Below, piece after piece: positions 56,130-64,000 of a stretch of DNA of 64,000 nucleotides. Each line of letters opens with the position of its first letter. Positions within the stretch are counted from its first letter, which is position 1. A program made the position numbers and the translations under genes. Origin of the DNA: Streptomyces sp. 71268 (lineage in GTDB: Bacteria; Actinomycetota; Actinomycetes; Streptomycetales; Streptomycetaceae); assembly GCF_029392895.1 (NCBI RefSeq), contig NZ_CP114200.1, positions 711,501-775,500 of the forward strand. Reading direction: 5' to 3'. The notes under the pieces were generated by a model. It searched no databases. It saw nothing but the letters and a program-made list of their open reading frames with translations, and had not been told where the DNA came from.

Positions 56130-57518
56130 ATGGAGCAAGCCTCCGTCAGCCAGTCCGACCACGCCACGCTCGCCCAGGCCGTGGCCGCACTCCAGCCCCG
56201 GGCTCGTGCGGAGCTGACCGAACTGGTCGCGTTCAAGTCGGTCGCCGACCCAGCCCAGTTCCCCAGGAGCGAGTGCGAGGCCGCCGCGAACTGGGTGGCG
56301 GACGCGCTGCGGGGCGAGGGCTTCCAGGACGTCGCCCTGCTCGACACCCCGGACGGCACACAGTCGGTCTACGGCTTCCTCCCCGGCCCCGAAGGCGCTC
56401 CGACGGTCCTGCTGTACGCGCACTACGACGTGCAGCCCCCGCTGGACGAGGCCGCCTGGCTGTCGCCGCCCTTCGAGCTGACCGAGCGCGACGGCCGCTG
56501 GTACGGACGCGGGGCCGCCGACTGCAAGGGTGGCCTGATCATGCACCTGACGGCGCTGCGGGCCCTCAAGGAGAACGGCGGGATACCCGTTCACGTCAAG
56601 GTGATCTGCGAGGGCTCCGAGGAGCAGGGCACCGGGGGGCTTGAGCGTTACGCCGAGGCCCACCCGGAGCTGCTGGCGGCGGACACCATCGTCATCGGGG
56701 ACGCGGGCAACTTCCGGGTGGGGCTGCCGACGGCCACGGCGACCCTGCGCGGGATGACGCTGATGCGCGTGCAGGTGGACACGTTGGGCGGCAACCTGCA
56801 CTCGGGCCAGTTCGGCGGCGCCGCCCCGGACGCGCTGGCAGCGCTGATCAGGGCGCTGGACTCGCTGCGCGCCGAGGACGGTTCGACCACGGTCCAGGGC
56901 CTGGCGTCCGACGCGAGCTGGGAGGGGCTGCAGTACGAGGAGGAGGAGTTCCGCAAGGACGCCAAGGTGCTCGACGGAGTGGAGCTCATCGGCTCCGGCA
57001 CCGTCGCGGACCGGATCTGGGCCCGCCCCGCGGTGACCGTGCTCGGCATCGACTGCCCGCCGGTCGTCGGCGCCACCCCCTCGGTGCAGGCGAGCGCCGG
57101 CGCGCTGGTGAGCCTGCGCGTGCCGCCGGGCGTGGACGCCGCCGAGGCGACCGACCTGCTCGCCGCGCACCTGAAGGCGAACACCCCGTGGGGCGCGAAG
57201 ATCGCCGTGGAGCAGGTGGGCCAGGGCCAGCCGTTCCGCGCCGACACCAGCAGCCCGGCGTACGCGTCGATGGCCAAGGCCATGCGCCTGGCCTACGACG
57301 GCCAGGAGATGCAGATCTCGGGCATGGGCGGCTCGATCCCGCTGTGCAACACCCTGGCGTCGCTCTACCCGGAGGCCGAGATCCTGCTGATCGGGCTGAG
57401 CGAGCCGGAGGCCCAGATCCACGCGGTCAACGAGAGCGTGTCGCCGCAGGAGCTGGAGCGGCTCTCGCTCGCGGAGGCCCTGTTCCTGGTCGAGTACGCG
57501 GCAGCCAACGCGGCCTGA
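56130..57518 (+). CDS. M20-family dipeptidase
   Basis: 462 residues of the M20/M28 metallopeptidase fold. Metal ligands fit H98 and D100 (AHYDVQP), D131 (GRGAADCKGG), catalytic E164 and metal E165 (EGSEEQGT), plus a later Asp (IGDAGNF). A lid domain with the GGNLHSGQFGG segment is present. ATG at 56130 has AAGGAG upstream. Length and motifs match cytosolic dipeptidases such as carnosinase-like enzymes that recycle peptides. Confidence 0.93.
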   Translation: MEQASVSQSDHATLAQAVAALQPRARAELTELVAFKSVADPAQFPRSECEAAANWVADALRGEGFQDVALLDTPDGTQSVYGFLPGPEGAPTVLLYAHYDVQPPLDEAAWLSPPFELTERDGRWYGRGAADCKGGLIMHLTALRALKENGGIPVHVKVICEGSEEQGTGGLERYAEAHPELLAADTIVIGDAGNFRVGLPTATATLRGMTLMRVQVDTLGGNLHSGQFGGAAPDALAALIRALDSLRAEDGSTTVQGLASDASWEGLQYEEEEFRKDAKVLDGVELIGSGTVADRIWARPAVTVLGIDCPPVVGATPSVQASAGALVSLRVPPGVDAAEATDLLAAHLKANTPWGAKIAVEQVGQGQPFRADTSSPAYASMAKAMRLAYDGQEMQISGMGGSIPLCNTLASLYPEAEILLIGLSEPEAQIHAVNESVSPQELERLSLAEALFLVEYAAANAA

Positions 57519-57874
57519 CACGACCACCACCCCCAACCGACGACACCCCCACCCCCACCTCTGCCGCAGCGCTCAGCCAAGCGCGGCGGCGGGGCGGGGG
57601 CGACAGGGCGCACTGCGCCTTGCGAGGCCCGTAACCACGGCACCCCGGGGGGCCGTCGGTCGGTCGCACGGCTCGACCCACCGGAGCCGCCGCACCGGCG
57701 GACGGGCGGGCGGGCGAGCCGGCGGACCCATCTCGTGCGCCCCGCGCCGGGTGCCACCGGCACCCGGCCAGGCGACGGTGCGGCACGATGCCGGGCGGTA
57801 CGGAGCCAGTGTGCTGCGGTGCGGTGACCGACGTCGCGCGGGGCGCACGGGGATGCGGCGGGGCGCGCGGGGGT
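57519..57874. other. Gap between convergent genes
   Basis: 356 bases after the dipeptidase and before the end of the TmrB-Nudix gene. It has C-rich runs near 57530-57560 and GGGCGGGCGGGCG near 57701-57716 but no gene-like frame. No clear terminator was found. Confidence 0.5.
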
Positions 57875-58909
57875 TCAGGTGACGGGGAGGCCCTGCTCCA
57901 GGTTGATGGGGCAGCCGCGCTCGCGGGCGCGGAGGGCCCAGCGCAGTCGGTGCCAGCGGTGCGGGGGCAGTAGGTCGGCCGCCTCGTCCTCCGTGACGAA
58001 GCGCCAGCCACGGAGTTCGTCCGCGGGGAGCAGCAACTCCCCCGCCTGACTCTCGCTGAGCCGGCCGCCGTCGAAGAGCAGGCGCAGTCCGCCGTATCCC
58101 GGCGGGTTCGGCGCCTCCCAGTCCACGACCAGCAGCCGCAGCGGGTCGGCGAGGCGCATGCCCAACTCCTCGGCCACCTCGCGGACCCCGGCGCGGGTGG
58201 GGGGCTCGCCGGGCTCCACCACACCGCCGGGGAACTCCCAGCCGGGCTTGTAGGTGGGATCGACGAGCAGTACACGGTCGTCTTCGTCGAAGAGCAGTAC
58301 CCCCGAGGCCACCGTCTCCGCCGTGGGGCGCGGCGTCTGCACCACCGTGCAGGCGCCCGCGCCGCCCCGTATCGCGTCGGCCACCCGCTCCGCGGCCTGG
58401 CCCGCGGTGAGTTGGTCGGTGCGGATGACGTGTGCGTCGGCGGTGAGCCAGGACAGTGCCCCGCGGTAGGGCTCAAGGTGGTCCAGGCACCACTTTCGGA
58501 TCGCCGCGTCGGCCTCGGGCTGGTCGGGGACGAGCGCCCGATCCTCGATCCGCTCGCGAAGGATCGTTTCCTCCGCGTGGAGCAGGATGTGCTGCACGGG
58601 GATGCGGCGGGACGCCAGGCCACCGAAGATCTCGTCCCGGTAGTCCTGCCGCAGCAGCGTCATGGGCGTCACCAGCACCCCGCCCACCTCCGCGAGGAGT
58701 GCCGCCGCCGTGTCCACCACCAGCCGCCGCCAGGAGGGCAGGTCCTGGTAGTCGCCCACCTCCGCGAGGCGCTTGCTCGGCAACATCGTGCGCAGGCCGC
58801 CGCCGATCAGTTCGGGGTCGAAGAACGTGCTGTCGGGCAGCAGTTCACACACCTCACGCGCCGTGCTGGTCTTCCCCACACCGAACGTGCCGTTCAGCCA
58901 GACGATCAC
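57875..58909 (-). CDS. TmrB-like P-loop kinase fused to a Nudix hydrolase
   Basis: 344 residues. The N-terminal half (1-180) has Walker A GTFGVGKT (7-14), DPELIGGGLRTMLP and LVTPMTLLRQDYRDEIF. This pattern closely resembles tunicamycin-resistance protein TmrB and related small ATP-binding proteins. The C-terminal half (190-344) is Nudix with the box GGVVEPGEPPTRAGVREVAEELG (228-250). GTG at 58909 has GAGGGGGAAC just upstream; a longer in-frame reading to 59413 is noise. The fusion suggests coupled phosphorylation and pyrophosphate cleavage of a nucleotide-like compound, or nucleotide-drug tolerance. That is inference. Confidence 0.85.
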   Translation of the reverse strand: MIVWLNGTFGVGKTSTAREVCELLPDSTFFDPELIGGGLRTMLPSKRLAEVGDYQDLPSWRRLVVDTAAALLAEVGGVLVTPMTLLRQDYRDEIFGGLASRRIPVQHILLHAEETILRERIEDRALVPDQPEADAAIRKWCLDHLEPYRGALSWLTADAHVIRTDQLTAGQAAERVADAIRGGAGACTVVQTPRPTAETVASGVLLFDEDDRVLLVDPTYKPGWEFPGGVVEPGEPPTRAGVREVAEELGMRLADPLRLLVVDWEAPNPPGYGGLRLLFDGGRLSESQAGELLLPADELRGWRFVTEDEAADLLPPHRWHRLRWALRARERGCPINLEQGLPVT

Positions 58910-59655
58910 GGGTTCCCCCTCCTCCGTAGCCCCCAGACAGTTGCCCGCATCACCGTGCCACGAAAACGTGTGCGGTTCGGAGGGGGCGCGCCCGGGCCCA
59001 CGGCGGGCCGCCGGGCGGGAAGCGGGGGCCGGCGACGGGGCCTTCGGGCCCGTCGCCGGCGCCTCGGGCACCGGCCGGGTCGGGCCGACCGGTCGCGAAC
59101 CCCTGGCGGCACCGCCGTCCCACCGACCCCCGGGAAACCGCCGGTCACGCCGCAGTCGGCGGTGGTCGGGGCGGGATTCGTGGCGGCATCGTTCGGCGCC
59201 ACCGCGCGGGTCACGCGAGGGCACGCCCGGGCCGAAGCGCGGCCCGCCGACGCGCGCCGTGCGCCGCCGCGCGAGCCACGCGGCGCCGTGGCGCGGGGCA
59301 GGCGGGCGCGCCATCGCGCCGAGGCTCCGGCAGGCCCGGGCAGCGGTCATCCGCCCAGGCCCGCGCGCCTGCGCTCCTCCGTACGCGCCCCTGCGCTCCG
59401 CGCCTGCACCCACGCGCCCGACACCGCGCCACTTCGCCGTGTCGCATTCCCGCCGTCAGACACCGCCACGGGACGGAACCGACCCCGGGCGGCTCGGCTC
59501 CGAGTCGGCGGCCGACACCGGGGCCGCCGTCGCCGCCGGAGCCGCACCGGGAGCAGCTCCCAGCCGCGTTCAGAGCCAGGCCGGGTTCAGAGCCAGAGCG
59601 GATCAGAGCCAGAGCGGGCCAAGTCCAGGGCCAGGGCCAGGTCGGCGCGGGGCGG
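58910..59655. other. Long gene-free stretch
   Basis: 746 bases between two leftward genes (kinase end at 59656, TmrB-Nudix start at 58909). Frames on both strands are Arg/Pro/Ala-rich and lack ribosome-binding sites. The only structure seen is a short degenerate direct repeat near 59569-59619 (three copies of TCAGAGCCAG at a 16-17 bp period). Confidence 0.5.
59569..59619. repeat. Degenerate short tandem repeat
   Basis: TCAGAGCCAG occurs at about 59570, 59587 and 59603, giving three imperfect 16-17-bp units just beyond the 3' end of the Ser/Thr kinase gene. Meaning unknown. Confidence 0.55.
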
Positions 59656-61839
59656 TCAACAGACGGGCAGTCCCGGGACGGGTTGGTCGTTGGCCCCGCC
59701 CTTGACGTAGACGACGCTGACGTACACACCGGCGTTGCCGCTGTCGTCGTCGGTCTTGGCCCACCACACGTTGGTCCAGGCGCCCGACGTCTCGCGGCGG
59801 CCCAGGTTCTCCTGGCAGAAGAAGTAGTTGGTGCCCTGGTTCAGGGTTCCCACCTGCGCGCCGTCGCGGGTGTAGGAGGAGGCGGACTTCCAGACCGTGC
59901 AGTCGTGTTTGCCGGCGCCGGCTCCCGACGGGTGGCACACCGGCGCCGGGGCCTGGGTCGAGGCGCCGGGCCCGGGCTCGGACGCGCTCGGCCGGTCCCG
60001 GCCCTCGCGCTCCTCCCCCGCCGCGTCCCGGTCCGCGTCCTTCGCGCCGTCCCCGTCGCCCTTGCCACTCTCGTCGGCGTCGCCCTTGCCGGGCTCGTCG
60101 TCGCCCCGCTCCGTGGGCCCGCCCGAGTCCGTGGGCGTCGGCGACGCGCCGGCCCCCGGTCCGCGCTTGCCCTTGGCGCCGCCCTGTTCCGGCTCGCCCG
60201 CCCCGCCGTTCGGGTCGACGGCACCCGGCTCGGCGCCGTCGGTGGGGTGCCCGGAGGACCCGCCGCCCGCTCGCGTCTCGTCGCCGCCGTCCCGGTCCAT
60301 CAGCACGTACGTCAGGCCGCCACCCACCAGCACGGTGGCCGCCGTCACTGCGGCCAGCGTGCCGCGTCGGGCACGCCGGCGGGCGGGCAGCCGCCGCGTG
60401 GCCCGACCACCGCCGGCCACCAGCACCTCCCCGGCGCCCTCGCCGTGCCCACCGCGCCCGGCCACTCCACCGGCCCCACCGGCCCCCAGTGCGTGCGGCA
60501 TCGCCCCGACCGCGCCGGAAGCCCCCGCCGTACCAGCGGTCCCCGCCACCCCGGGCGCCCCCGACACCGCACCCACGCCCGCATGGGCGCCCGACGCACC
60601 GGAACCCCCAACCGCCCCCGGCACGCCAGCGACTCCCGGCCCACCCGCGTCCCCAGCCACGCCCGAACCACCAAACCCACCCACCGCACCGCCCGCACCC
60701 ACCACGCCGTCCGCGCCCACCGGGCCATGCGCCGAGCCCGCACCGTGCGCCGGGCCCGCGCCGTACGCGCCCGCCCCGCTCCCCTGGGCCGGCGCGCCGA
60801 AGACGCCGGGGTCGGGCGCCTGCTGGCCGGCGCCGGCGGGCCGTTGGCCCCAGTCGCCGCCCGATCCGTGCGCCGGAGCACCCGGAGCCCCGTAAGCGCC
60901 GTTAGCCCCGTACGCGCCGCCCGGGCCCCCGGCCAGCGGTGGGGCGTGCCCCGCGGCCACCGCGTCGAGCATCGCGGCGGCCTGAGCCGCCGTCGGGCGG
61001 GCCGCCGGATCCTTGGCCATCAGGGCCCACAACACCGGGGTCAGCGGCCCCGCGCGGCGCGGCTCGGGCAGCGGCTCGGTCACGATGGCGGTCAGCGTCG
61101 ACCACACCGAGGTGCGACGGAACGGGGAGGAGCCCTCGACGGCCGCGTACAGCGTCATGCCCAGCGCCCACACGTCGGACCCCGGCCCCGGTTCGTGTCC
61201 CTGGGCGCGTTCGGGGGCCAGATAGTCGAGTGAGCCGATGAGTTCGCCGCTGCGGGTGAGCTTGGTCGCCGCTCCGTCGTCGGGGGCGTCCATGGTGGCG
61301 ATGCCGAAGTCCGTGAGGACGACCCGGCCGGCGCCGAGTTGGGCCGACGTGCCGTACGCCCCCCGTGTACTCGCGCGGTCGAGCAGCACGTTGCCCGGCT
61401 TGACGTCGCGGTGCAGCACGCCCACCTCGTGGCCGGCGCCCAGCGCCTCGGCGACCCGCGCCCCGATGGCCGCGGCCCGCGCCGGGTCCAGCACGCCCTC
61501 GGCCGTCAACACGTCGTCCAGCGAGGGCCCGTCGATCAGCTCCATCACGATGACGGGCAGCCCGTTCTCCTCCGCGACGTCGTGCACGGTGATCACGCCG
61601 GAGTGCCGGATACGGGCCGCCGCGCGCGCCTCGCGGCGCATCCGGGTCCGCAGGTCCGCCAGTTCGGCCGGCCCGGCGTCGGTGAAGGCGCGGAGCACCT
61701 TGACCGCGACCTCACGGCCGAGCACCTCGTCCACGGCCGCGCAGACCACGCCCATGCCGCCGCGCCCGAGTTGCCGTGTGACCCGGTATCTTCCGCCCAG
61801 CACCCTGCCGGTCAGGTCCGCGCCGTCCCCCGTACTCAC
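59656..61839 (-). CDS. Membrane Ser/Thr protein kinase with Gly/Ala-rich spacer
   Basis: 727 residues. The kinase domain (about 15-280) has GRGGMG, K47, E70, the HRDVKPGN catalytic loop (D145), TDFGIA (D177) and APE-type LAPERAQG. A collagen-like Gly/Ala/Pro-rich region (about 300-480) leads to a single helix (about 505-525, AVTAATVLVGGGLTYVLM). The outside part has a charged Gly/Asp/Glu linker and a C-terminal SH3-like domain with cysteines (CHPSG, CTVW, FFCQ, final PVC). GTG at 61839 is favoured by AGGGGAAG about 8 nt upstream. The C-terminal domain could bind wall or peptide ligands and signal through phosphorylation. Confidence 0.9.
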   Translation of the reverse strand: MSTGDGADLTGRVLGGRYRVTRQLGRGGMGVVCAAVDEVLGREVAVKVLRAFTDAGPAELADLRTRMRREARAAARIRHSGVITVHDVAEENGLPVIVMELIDGPSLDDVLTAEGVLDPARAAAIGARVAEALGAGHEVGVLHRDVKPGNVLLDRASTRGAYGTSAQLGAGRVVLTDFGIATMDAPDDGAATKLTRSGELIGSLDYLAPERAQGHEPGPGSDVWALGMTLYAAVEGSSPFRRTSVWSTLTAIVTEPLPEPRRAGPLTPVLWALMAKDPAARPTAAQAAAMLDAVAAGHAPPLAGGPGGAYGANGAYGAPGAPAHGSGGDWGQRPAGAGQQAPDPGVFGAPAQGSGAGAYGAGPAHGAGSAHGPVGADGVVGAGGAVGGFGGSGVAGDAGGPGVAGVPGAVGGSGASGAHAGVGAVSGAPGVAGTAGTAGASGAVGAMPHALGAGGAGGVAGRGGHGEGAGEVLVAGGGRATRRLPARRRARRGTLAAVTAATVLVGGGLTYVLMDRDGGDETRAGGGSSGHPTDGAEPGAVDPNGGAGEPEQGGAKGKRGPGAGASPTPTDSGGPTERGDDEPGKGDADESGKGDGDGAKDADRDAAGEEREGRDRPSASEPGPGASTQAPAPVCHPSGAGAGKHDCTVWKSASSYTRDGAQVGTLNQGTNYFFCQENLGRRETSGAWTNVWWAKTDDDSGNAGVYVSVVYVKGGANDQPVPGLPVC

Positions 61840-61967
61840 GTGCCGTCTTCCCCTCACGCACTCGTGCCGCGCCCTGGTCCCTGCCGCGCGTCCCGCGCGC
61901 GGTGGCGCCTCGCGCGGGCGTGCTGGCGCCGCGTGGGCTCAGCTTAGGCCCCGGCCCGTCGCGGGCC

Positions 61968-62951
61968 TTACGGCCCCACGCGCTGCCCGGAGCGCGCCCC
62001 GGCCGCGGTGCCGAAGCCGGCGACGTCACTGGCCCGCGCGGCGGCCGCGGCCGCGCCGACCAGGCCGGCGTCGGTGCCCATCTGAGCTGGCACGACGGAC
62101 AGTTCCCGGACGAAGGACAGCCGCGCGTAGTCGCGCAGGGCGCGGCGTAGCGGGGCGAACAGCACCTCGCCGGCGCCCGCGACGCCGCCGCCGATGACCG
62201 CGAGTTCGACCTCCACCAGGGTGGCGGTGGCCGCGATGCCGGCCGCAAGCGCCTGTGCGGCGCGCTCGTACGAGGCGCGGGCGACGGCGTCGCCGGCCCG
62301 GGCGGCGGCGGCCACGGCGGCGGCTCCCGCCCCCTCGGGCCCCGCCCGCCAGCCGCCCGCGGCGGCCCTCGAGGCGATGTTGGGACCGCTGGCGATGCGC
62401 TCGACGCAGCCCTGGCTGCCACAGGGGCACGGGTCGCCGTCGAGATCGACGCTGATGTGCCCGATGTGCCCGGCGTTGCCGGTGGGGCCGAGGTGGGGTC
62501 GACCGTCGAGGATCAGGCCGCCGCCGACGCCGGTGGACACGACCATGCACAGCGCGTTGGCGCGGCCGCGCGCCGCGCCCTGCCAGTGCTCGGCCGCCGC
62601 CATCGCGACGCCGTCGCCCACCAGCGTGACCGGCAGCCCGCCCACGGCCTGGCGCACCTGGTCAACCAGCGGGTACTCGCGCCAGCCGGGGATGTTGACC
62701 GGGCTGACGGTGCCCACCGAGGCGTCCACGGGGCCCGCGCTGCCGATGCCGACGGCGACCACCCGCGACCACTGGGGGCTCGCGGCCAACTCGTCGAGCA
62801 CGGCGCGCACCTCGGCCATGACGGTGGGCCCGGATGCGCGTGCCGGCGTGGCCCGTCGTGCCCGTACGGTCAGCGCGCCGGTCCCCCGTACGAGCGCGCC
62901 CGCGATTTTGGTGCCGCCGATGTCCAGCGCGGCGACGAGCTCATCTGACAT
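61968..62951 (-). CDS. ROK-family sugar kinase (glucokinase-like)
   Basis: 327 residues: phosphate-1 loop LDIGGTKIAGAL (9-20), phosphate-2 STGVGGGLILDG, and the ROK zinc motif CPCGSQGCVE. There is no helix-turn-helix, so it is an enzyme rather than a repressor. It phosphorylates glucose or another hexose with ATP. ATG at 62951 has AGGAG about 8 nt upstream. It is divergent from the LacI regulator with a palindromic operator between. Confidence 0.92.
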   Translation of the reverse strand: MSDELVAALDIGGTKIAGALVRGTGALTVRARRATPARASGPTVMAEVRAVLDELAASPQWSRVVAVGIGSAGPVDASVGTVSPVNIPGWREYPLVDQVRQAVGGLPVTLVGDGVAMAAAEHWQGAARGRANALCMVVSTGVGGGLILDGRPHLGPTGNAGHIGHISVDLDGDPCPCGSQGCVERIASGPNIASRAAAGGWRAGPEGAGAAAVAAAARAGDAVARASYERAAQALAAGIAATATLVEVELAVIGGGVAGAGEVLFAPLRRALRDYARLSFVRELSVVPAQMGTDAGLVGAAAAAARASDVAGFGTAAGARSGQRVGP

Positions 62952-63095
62952 GGGGCGGTCTCCTGACAGGCGGTGAGGGGCCGGTTGGCGTGCCCGGAAC
63001 GGTCCCGTGGGGCGGGCGGGAGCCGAATGTACGCGGCCCGGCGGCGGGGCGTGGGCGCGCGCACCCCGGTTCCGGTCATAGTCTCCGCCGAATTT

Positions 63096-63107
63096 GACAA
63101 CGTTGTC
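63096..63107. promoter_or_regulatory. LacI-type palindromic operator
   Basis: GACAACGTTGTC is a perfect 12-bp palindrome, of the TTGACAACGTTGTC form often bound by actinobacterial LacI proteins. TTGACA (63094-63099) overlaps it and could be a -35 element, with TATGCT at 63115-63120 as -10 at a short 15-bp spacing. It lies between the divergent sugar kinase and lacI-type genes. Confidence 0.82.
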
Positions 63108-63167
63108 TAGAGGCTATGCTCGACCCGACGCCGCCAACAGACAATCCAGCGACAGGACGAGCGCACC

Positions 63168-64000
63168 GTGACTGACCCGGCCCGGGGCACCACACAACGC
63201 AACGGCACCACCTCTCCTCGCTACGGCAACAGGCCCACCATGAAGGACGTCGCGGCCCGCGCGGGGGTCGGCCTGAAGACGGTCTCCCGCGTGGTGAACA
63301 GCGAGCCCGGGGTGACGCCCGACACCGAACGCCGCGTACAGGAAGCGATCACCGCCCTCGGCTTCCGCCGCAACGACAGCGCCCGCATCCTTCGCAAGGG
63401 CCGCACCGCGAGCGTCGGCCTGGTCCTCGAAGACCTGGCCGACCCCTTCTACGGGCCGCTCAGCCGCGCCGTCGAGGAGGTCGCCCGGGACCACGGGGCG
63501 CTGCTCATCAACGGTTCGAGCGCCGAAGACCCGGCCCGCGAACAGGAGTTGGTCCTCGCGCTGTGCGCGCGCCGGGTGGACGGCCTGGTGGTCATCCCGG
63601 CCGGCGACGACCACCGCTACCTGGAGCCGGAGATCTCGGCCGGCGTCGCCACCGTCTTCGTGGACCGCCCGGCCGGCCGGATCAACTGCGACGCGGTGCT
63701 CTCCGACAGCTTCGGCGGCGCCCGGGACGCGGTGGCCCACCTGATCGCGCACGGGCACCGGCGCATCGGCTTCATCGGCGACCAACCCCGCATCCACACC
63801 GCCATCGAGCGGCTGCGCGGCTACCGGGCGGCGATGTCCGCCGCCGGCCTGCCCGTGAACGAGGCGTGGATGTCGCTGGGAGCCACCGACCCGAGCCGGG
63901 TGCTGGCCGCGACCGAGGCGATGCTGTCCGGACCGGAGCCGGTGACCGCGCTGTTCGCGGGGAACAACCGGGTCACGGTCACGGCCGTACGCGTGCTGGC
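63168..64000 (+). CDS. LacI-family transcriptional regulator, cut by window edge
   Basis: 277 codons visible, no stop. The helix-turn-helix reads TMKDVAARAGVGLKTVSRVVN (about 24-44) after a 23-residue leader, followed by the periplasmic-binding-protein-like domain (VGLVLEDLADPFYGPL, FVDRPAG, GHRRIGFIGD). The GTG start has AGGACGAG upstream. It likely represses itself and the divergent sugar kinase through the palindrome at 63096. Confidence 0.93.
   Translation, partial: MTDPARGTTQRNGTTSPRYGNRPTMKDVAARAGVGLKTVSRVVNSEPGVTPDTERRVQEAITALGFRRNDSARILRKGRTASVGLVLEDLADPFYGPLSRAVEEVARDHGALLINGSSAEDPAREQELVLALCARRVDGLVVIPAGDDHRYLEPEISAGVATVFVDRPAGRINCDAVLSDSFGGARDAVAHLIAHGHRRIGFIGDQPRIHTAIERLRGYRAAMSAAGLPVNEAWMSLGATDPSRVLAATEAMLSGPEPVTALFAGNNRVTVTAVRVL

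Noticed and set aside
57701-57716. G-quadruplex candidate (GGGCGGGCGGGCG)
   Set aside because: Only three G3 runs are contiguous; base composition alone explains this in very GC-rich DNA.

Overview
The window is very GC-rich DNA with the codon pattern and gene families of a Streptomyces-like actinomycete: GTG and TTG starts, an IdeR/DmdR1-type iron box, MbtH, F420-dependent nitroreductase, PknB-type kinase, and many RsbW-like and TetR proteins. Both ends cut through genes: an NRPS runs off the left edge and a LacI regulator off the right edge. No tRNA, rRNA, CRISPR array or intact insertion sequence was seen.

Region 1 (1-12046) is an iron-controlled siderophore locus. A leftward operon carries mbtH, a Tat-exported multicopper oxidase and an NRPS (C-A-T-C-A... 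visible). A second leftward operon carries a hydroxyornithine formyltransferase and two FecCD permeases. A divergent gene encodes an ornithine/lysine N-monooxygenase. Iron boxes at 7248 and 10670 sit in front of these units. The first condensation domain resembles the EntF/DhbF type and the first adenylation domain reads as glycine. A mixed aryl-cap plus formyl-hydroxyornithine siderophore is therefore a reasonable inference. The ATPase, binding protein and the rest of the assembly line must lie beyond position 1.

Region 2 (12432-30269) is mixed metabolism and regulation. It holds a zinc alcohol dehydrogenase, an SDR and a PucR-like regulator; an MMPL exporter with a TetR regulator and paired operators, and a second divergent TetR; a Nudix enzyme, an O-antigen-ligase-like membrane protein, an Asp/Glu racemase and an HpnB-like glycosyltransferase; a double-TerD protein, a frameshifted Pro/Gln-rich protein and a MOSC protein; and a MEDS-STAS sensor overlapping an anti-sigma-like ATPase.

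Region 3 (30568-46063) is the most unusual part. It contains a beta-helix/AAA+ fusion (EccA/CbxX-like) and a polytopic membrane protein with a GHSQG hydrolase domain. A Cds1-like PLP enzyme follows, then a visibly decayed ABC transporter operon. Next is a two-gene unit: a Trypco2 protein followed by a 1689-residue trypsin-STAND NTPase with a long helical repeat tail. This looks like an NTP-dependent conflict (defence) system. A 39-bp tandem repeat lies behind it.

Region 4 (46171-64000) holds a ROK regulator/MFS pair with nearly abutting divergent starts, a GNAT, a DUF2797-type protein, a NarL-type two-component system, and a TetR/F420-nitroreductase pair with two palindromic operators. It continues with a geranylgeranyl-reductase-type flavoprotein, an M20 dipeptidase, a TmrB-like kinase fused to Nudix, a Ser/Thr kinase with a Gly/Ala-rich spacer, a ROK sugar kinase, and a LacI regulator with a palindromic operator.
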